This document shows, piece by piece, positions 5,024-6,214 of a stretch of DNA of 6,214 bases. The notes under the pieces are model-generated. The model was not told the DNA's origin, did no database searches, and worked only from the letters and a program-made list of their open reading frames with translations. Source of the DNA: Candidatus Ratteibacteria bacterium (GTDB lineage: Bacteria; Ratteibacteria; UBA8468; B48-G9; JAFGKM01); contig JAQVEU010000052.1 in assembly GCA_028697565.1 (NCBI GenBank), forward strand, positions 1 to 6,214, written 5' to 3'. Both the position numbers and the translations under genes were made by a program. Position 1 is the first letter of the stretch. The number at the start of each line of letters is the position of its first letter.

Positions 5024-6010
5024 TCAACCTGCAAGTATATAGGCAAACATCAGGGGTGCTACTATTGTGGCATCACTCTCAATAACGAACTTCGGGGTGT
5101 CTACCCCAAGTTTTTCCCATGTAATTTTTTCATTTGGGATAGCCCCACTGTAAGAACCATAGGATGTTGTGCTATCAGATATCTGGCAGAAGTATCCCCA
5201 TAATCTACATTTTTTATTTCCGAGGTCCTGCCTGATGAGAGGCACAACACATATAGGGAAGTCCCCTGCAATACCTCCTCCTATCTGAAAGAAGCCGATA
5301 CTTGTATCTTTAGAATTTTTAAGATACCAGTCAATCAGGAAGTCCATTGTTTCCAGCCCTGACTTTACTATGGATATATCCTTTATTGTTCCCTTTTTTA
5401 CTTGGGCAACAAACATATTACCTAATGTGGAGTCCTCCCACCCCGGGACAAATATGGGGATGCCCTTTTCACAGGCGGCAATCATCCATGAGTTCTTAGG
5501 GTCTATCTCATAGTACTTTTCAAGTTCACCACTGCGCAGTATCTGATACATATACTCATAGGGAAAATACCTATTCCCTTCTTTTTCTGCCTTCTGCCAG
5601 TATTTAAGTATAACCCTTTCCGGCCGTCTCATTGCCTCCTCTTCAGGAATACAGGTATCTGTTACCCTATTAAGATGCCTTTTGAAAAGTTTTTCCTCAT
5701 CTTTGGGAGAAAGGTCCCTGTAGTTGGGAACCATAACATAGTGGTTATGAGCAACAAGATTAAAGAGGTCTTCTTCAAGGTTTGCACCTGTGCAGGTAAT
5801 GGCATGAACCTTCTCTTTTCTTATCATTTCTGCCAGTGTAAGTCCTAACTCTGCTGTGCTCATTGCACCAGCGATGGCCATCATCATCTTTCCGCCCTTT
5901 TTAAGGTGCTCTACATATGCTCTGGAAGCAGATGCCACAACAGCAGCATTGAAGTGACGGAAGTTATAATCTATAAAATCCCTAATACACCTGTATTCCC
6001 TTTTTGTCAT
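5024..6010 (-). CDS. Deoxyhypusine synthase family protein (probable homospermidine/polyamine-modifying enzyme)
   Basis: Members are NAD-dependent enzymes that transfer the aminobutyl group of spermidine to a lysine of eIF5A (archaea and eukaryotes) or to putrescine to make homospermidine. Bacteria lack eIF5A hypusination as generally understood, so a polyamine role is the likelier one (inference). Family signs in 328 residues: IAGAMSTAELGLTLA (46-60), TGANLEEDL (74-82) near the expected NAD site, a GGG turn (244-246), SDSTTSYGSYSGA (278-290), and ITWEKLGVD (296-304) before ESDATIVAPL (311-320). Lys300 in WEK matches the catalytic lysine of the eukaryotic SWGK motif. The Lys-His-His that normally follows the GGG turn is replaced by IAGDFP, as I recall for a distinct bacterial subgroup. 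ATG 6010 is preceded by AAAGGAGGTG. A bacterial homologue would often be named SpeY, but I leave the symbol empty because the reaction is not settled. The family call is strong. Confidence 0.88.
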   Translation of the reverse strand: MTKREYRCIRDFIDYNFRHFNAAVVASASRAYVEHLKKGGKMMMAIAGAMSTAELGLTLAEMIRKEKVHAITCTGANLEEDLFNLVAHNHYVMVPNYRDLSPKDEEKLFKRHLNRVTDTCIPEEEAMRRPERVILKYWQKAEKEGNRYFPYEYMYQILRSGELEKYYEIDPKNSWMIAACEKGIPIFVPGWEDSTLGNMFVAQVKKGTIKDISIVKSGLETMDFLIDWYLKNSKDTSIGFFQIGGGIAGDFPICVVPLIRQDLGNKKCRLWGYFCQISDSTTSYGSYSGAIPNEKITWEKLGVDTPKFVIESDATIVAPLMFAYILAG

Positions 6011-6014
6011 AACA

Positions 6015-6024
6015 CACCTCCTTT
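6015..6024 (-). promoter_or_regulatory. Ribosome binding site of the deoxyhypusine-synthase-like gene (AAAGGAGGTG)
   Basis: A near-complete complement of the 16S rRNA 3' end sits four bases before ATG 6010, with GGAGG ending six bases before it. It fixes the start and implies efficient translation. Confidence 0.85.
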
Positions 6025-6043
6025 ACTGCTGTTCCTTCATAAA

Positions 6044-6052
6044 ATTATAACA
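6044..6052 (-). promoter_or_regulatory. Extended -10 promoter for the deoxyhypusine-synthase-like gene
   Basis: The minus strand reads TG-T-TATAAT, a perfect -10 hexamer with the extended TGn element. No good -35 is found at 16-18 bp; that position overlaps or adjoins the 3' end of tRNA-Ser. A start near 6037 would give a leader of about 27 bases containing the Shine-Dalgarno site. The gene could also be read through from the tRNA. Confidence 0.6.
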
Positions 6053-6067
6053 TATTCTTGAATGGAA

Positions 6068-6153
6068 CGGAGAGGGCAGGATTCGAACCTGCGGTGCCAT
6101 AAAGGCACAGCCGATTTCGAGTCGGCCGCTTTCGTCCACTCAGCCACCTCTCC
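6068..6153 (-). tRNA. tRNA-Ser (anticodon CGA)
   Basis: This 86-base class II tRNA has acceptor GGAGAGG/CCTCTCC, anticodon stem GCCGA/TCGGC with loop CTCGAAA, a long variable arm GTGCC/GGCAC with a TTTAT loop, T arm GCAGG/CCTGC around TTCGAAT, and discriminator G, as expected for serine. The anticodon CGA (6117-6119) reads UCG. CCA is not encoded. It begins one base after the stop of a possible upstream reading frame and ends 57 bp before the next gene's start codon. Confidence 0.95.
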
Positions 6154-6154
6154 A

Positions 6155-6214
6155 TCAAAGATAACTTGTTAATACTTCAATATCATGCGGTAGGACAATC
6201 TCCGGTGCCCATGC
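6155..6214 (-). CDS. Possible C-terminal tail of an unidentified protein (partial)
   Basis: One minus-strand frame is open from the window edge for 19 codons, reading AWAPEIVLPHDIEVLTSYL, and ends in TGA at 6155-6157, one base before tRNA-Ser. The other two frames stop earlier. The peptide looks protein-like and the tight junction with the tRNA fits a compact genome, but 19 codons are too few to assign a family or to exclude chance. Confidence 0.3.
   Translation of the reverse strand, partial: AWAPEIVLPHDIEVLTSYL

Noticed and set aside
4913..5203. Plus-strand open frame of 96 codons overlapping the 3' end of the deoxyhypusine-synthase-like gene
   Set aside because: It overlaps conserved catalytic-end codons of the minus-strand gene and its own product resembles nothing.

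Overview
This window is from a bacterium, and every supported gene lies on the minus strand. The bacterial identity rests on SecA, DnaA, bacterial-type tRNAs and strong Shine-Dalgarno sites. The DNA is moderately AT-rich, isoleucine is often encoded by ATA, and neither tRNA gene encodes its CCA end. The long SecA, the bacterial deoxyhypusine-synthase-like protein and the unusual secA-dnaA adjacency suggest an uncultured or deep-branching lineage, perhaps an Omnitrophota- or PVC-like candidate phylum. That placement is a guess and cannot be proved from this sequence.

In the direction of transcription (high to low coordinates), the window opens with a possible C-terminal tail of an unidentified gene (6155-6214). 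Next come tRNA-Ser(CGA) (6068-6153) and a gene of the deoxyhypusine synthase / homospermidine synthase family (5024-6010), which has a good extended -10 promoter and a strong ribosome binding site. An 890-bp stretch without a protein gene follows (4134-5023). It holds tRNA-Phe(GAA) (4753-4824), a displaced copy of that tRNA's 3' end (4562-4599), a duplicated AT-rich block and a cluster of palindromes. After it come secA (327-4133, GTG start) and, after only 16 bp, the first 103 codons of dnaA (1-310, cut by the window edge).

The secA product is the preprotein translocase motor. It carries an insertion of about 355 residues, rich in charged coiled coil, inside its second nucleotide-binding domain between helicase motifs V and VI. 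dnaA encodes the replication initiator. Three consensus DnaA boxes in the same orientation, exactly 11 bp apart, overlap the secA stop codon and the gap before dnaA. Initiator binding could therefore control dnaA expression or mark part of a replication origin.

The points most worth a second look are the phased DnaA-box triplet inside the secA-dnaA junction, the integration-like duplication of the tRNA-Phe 3' end around a 145-bp non-coding segment with two perfect hairpins, and the SecA insertion.
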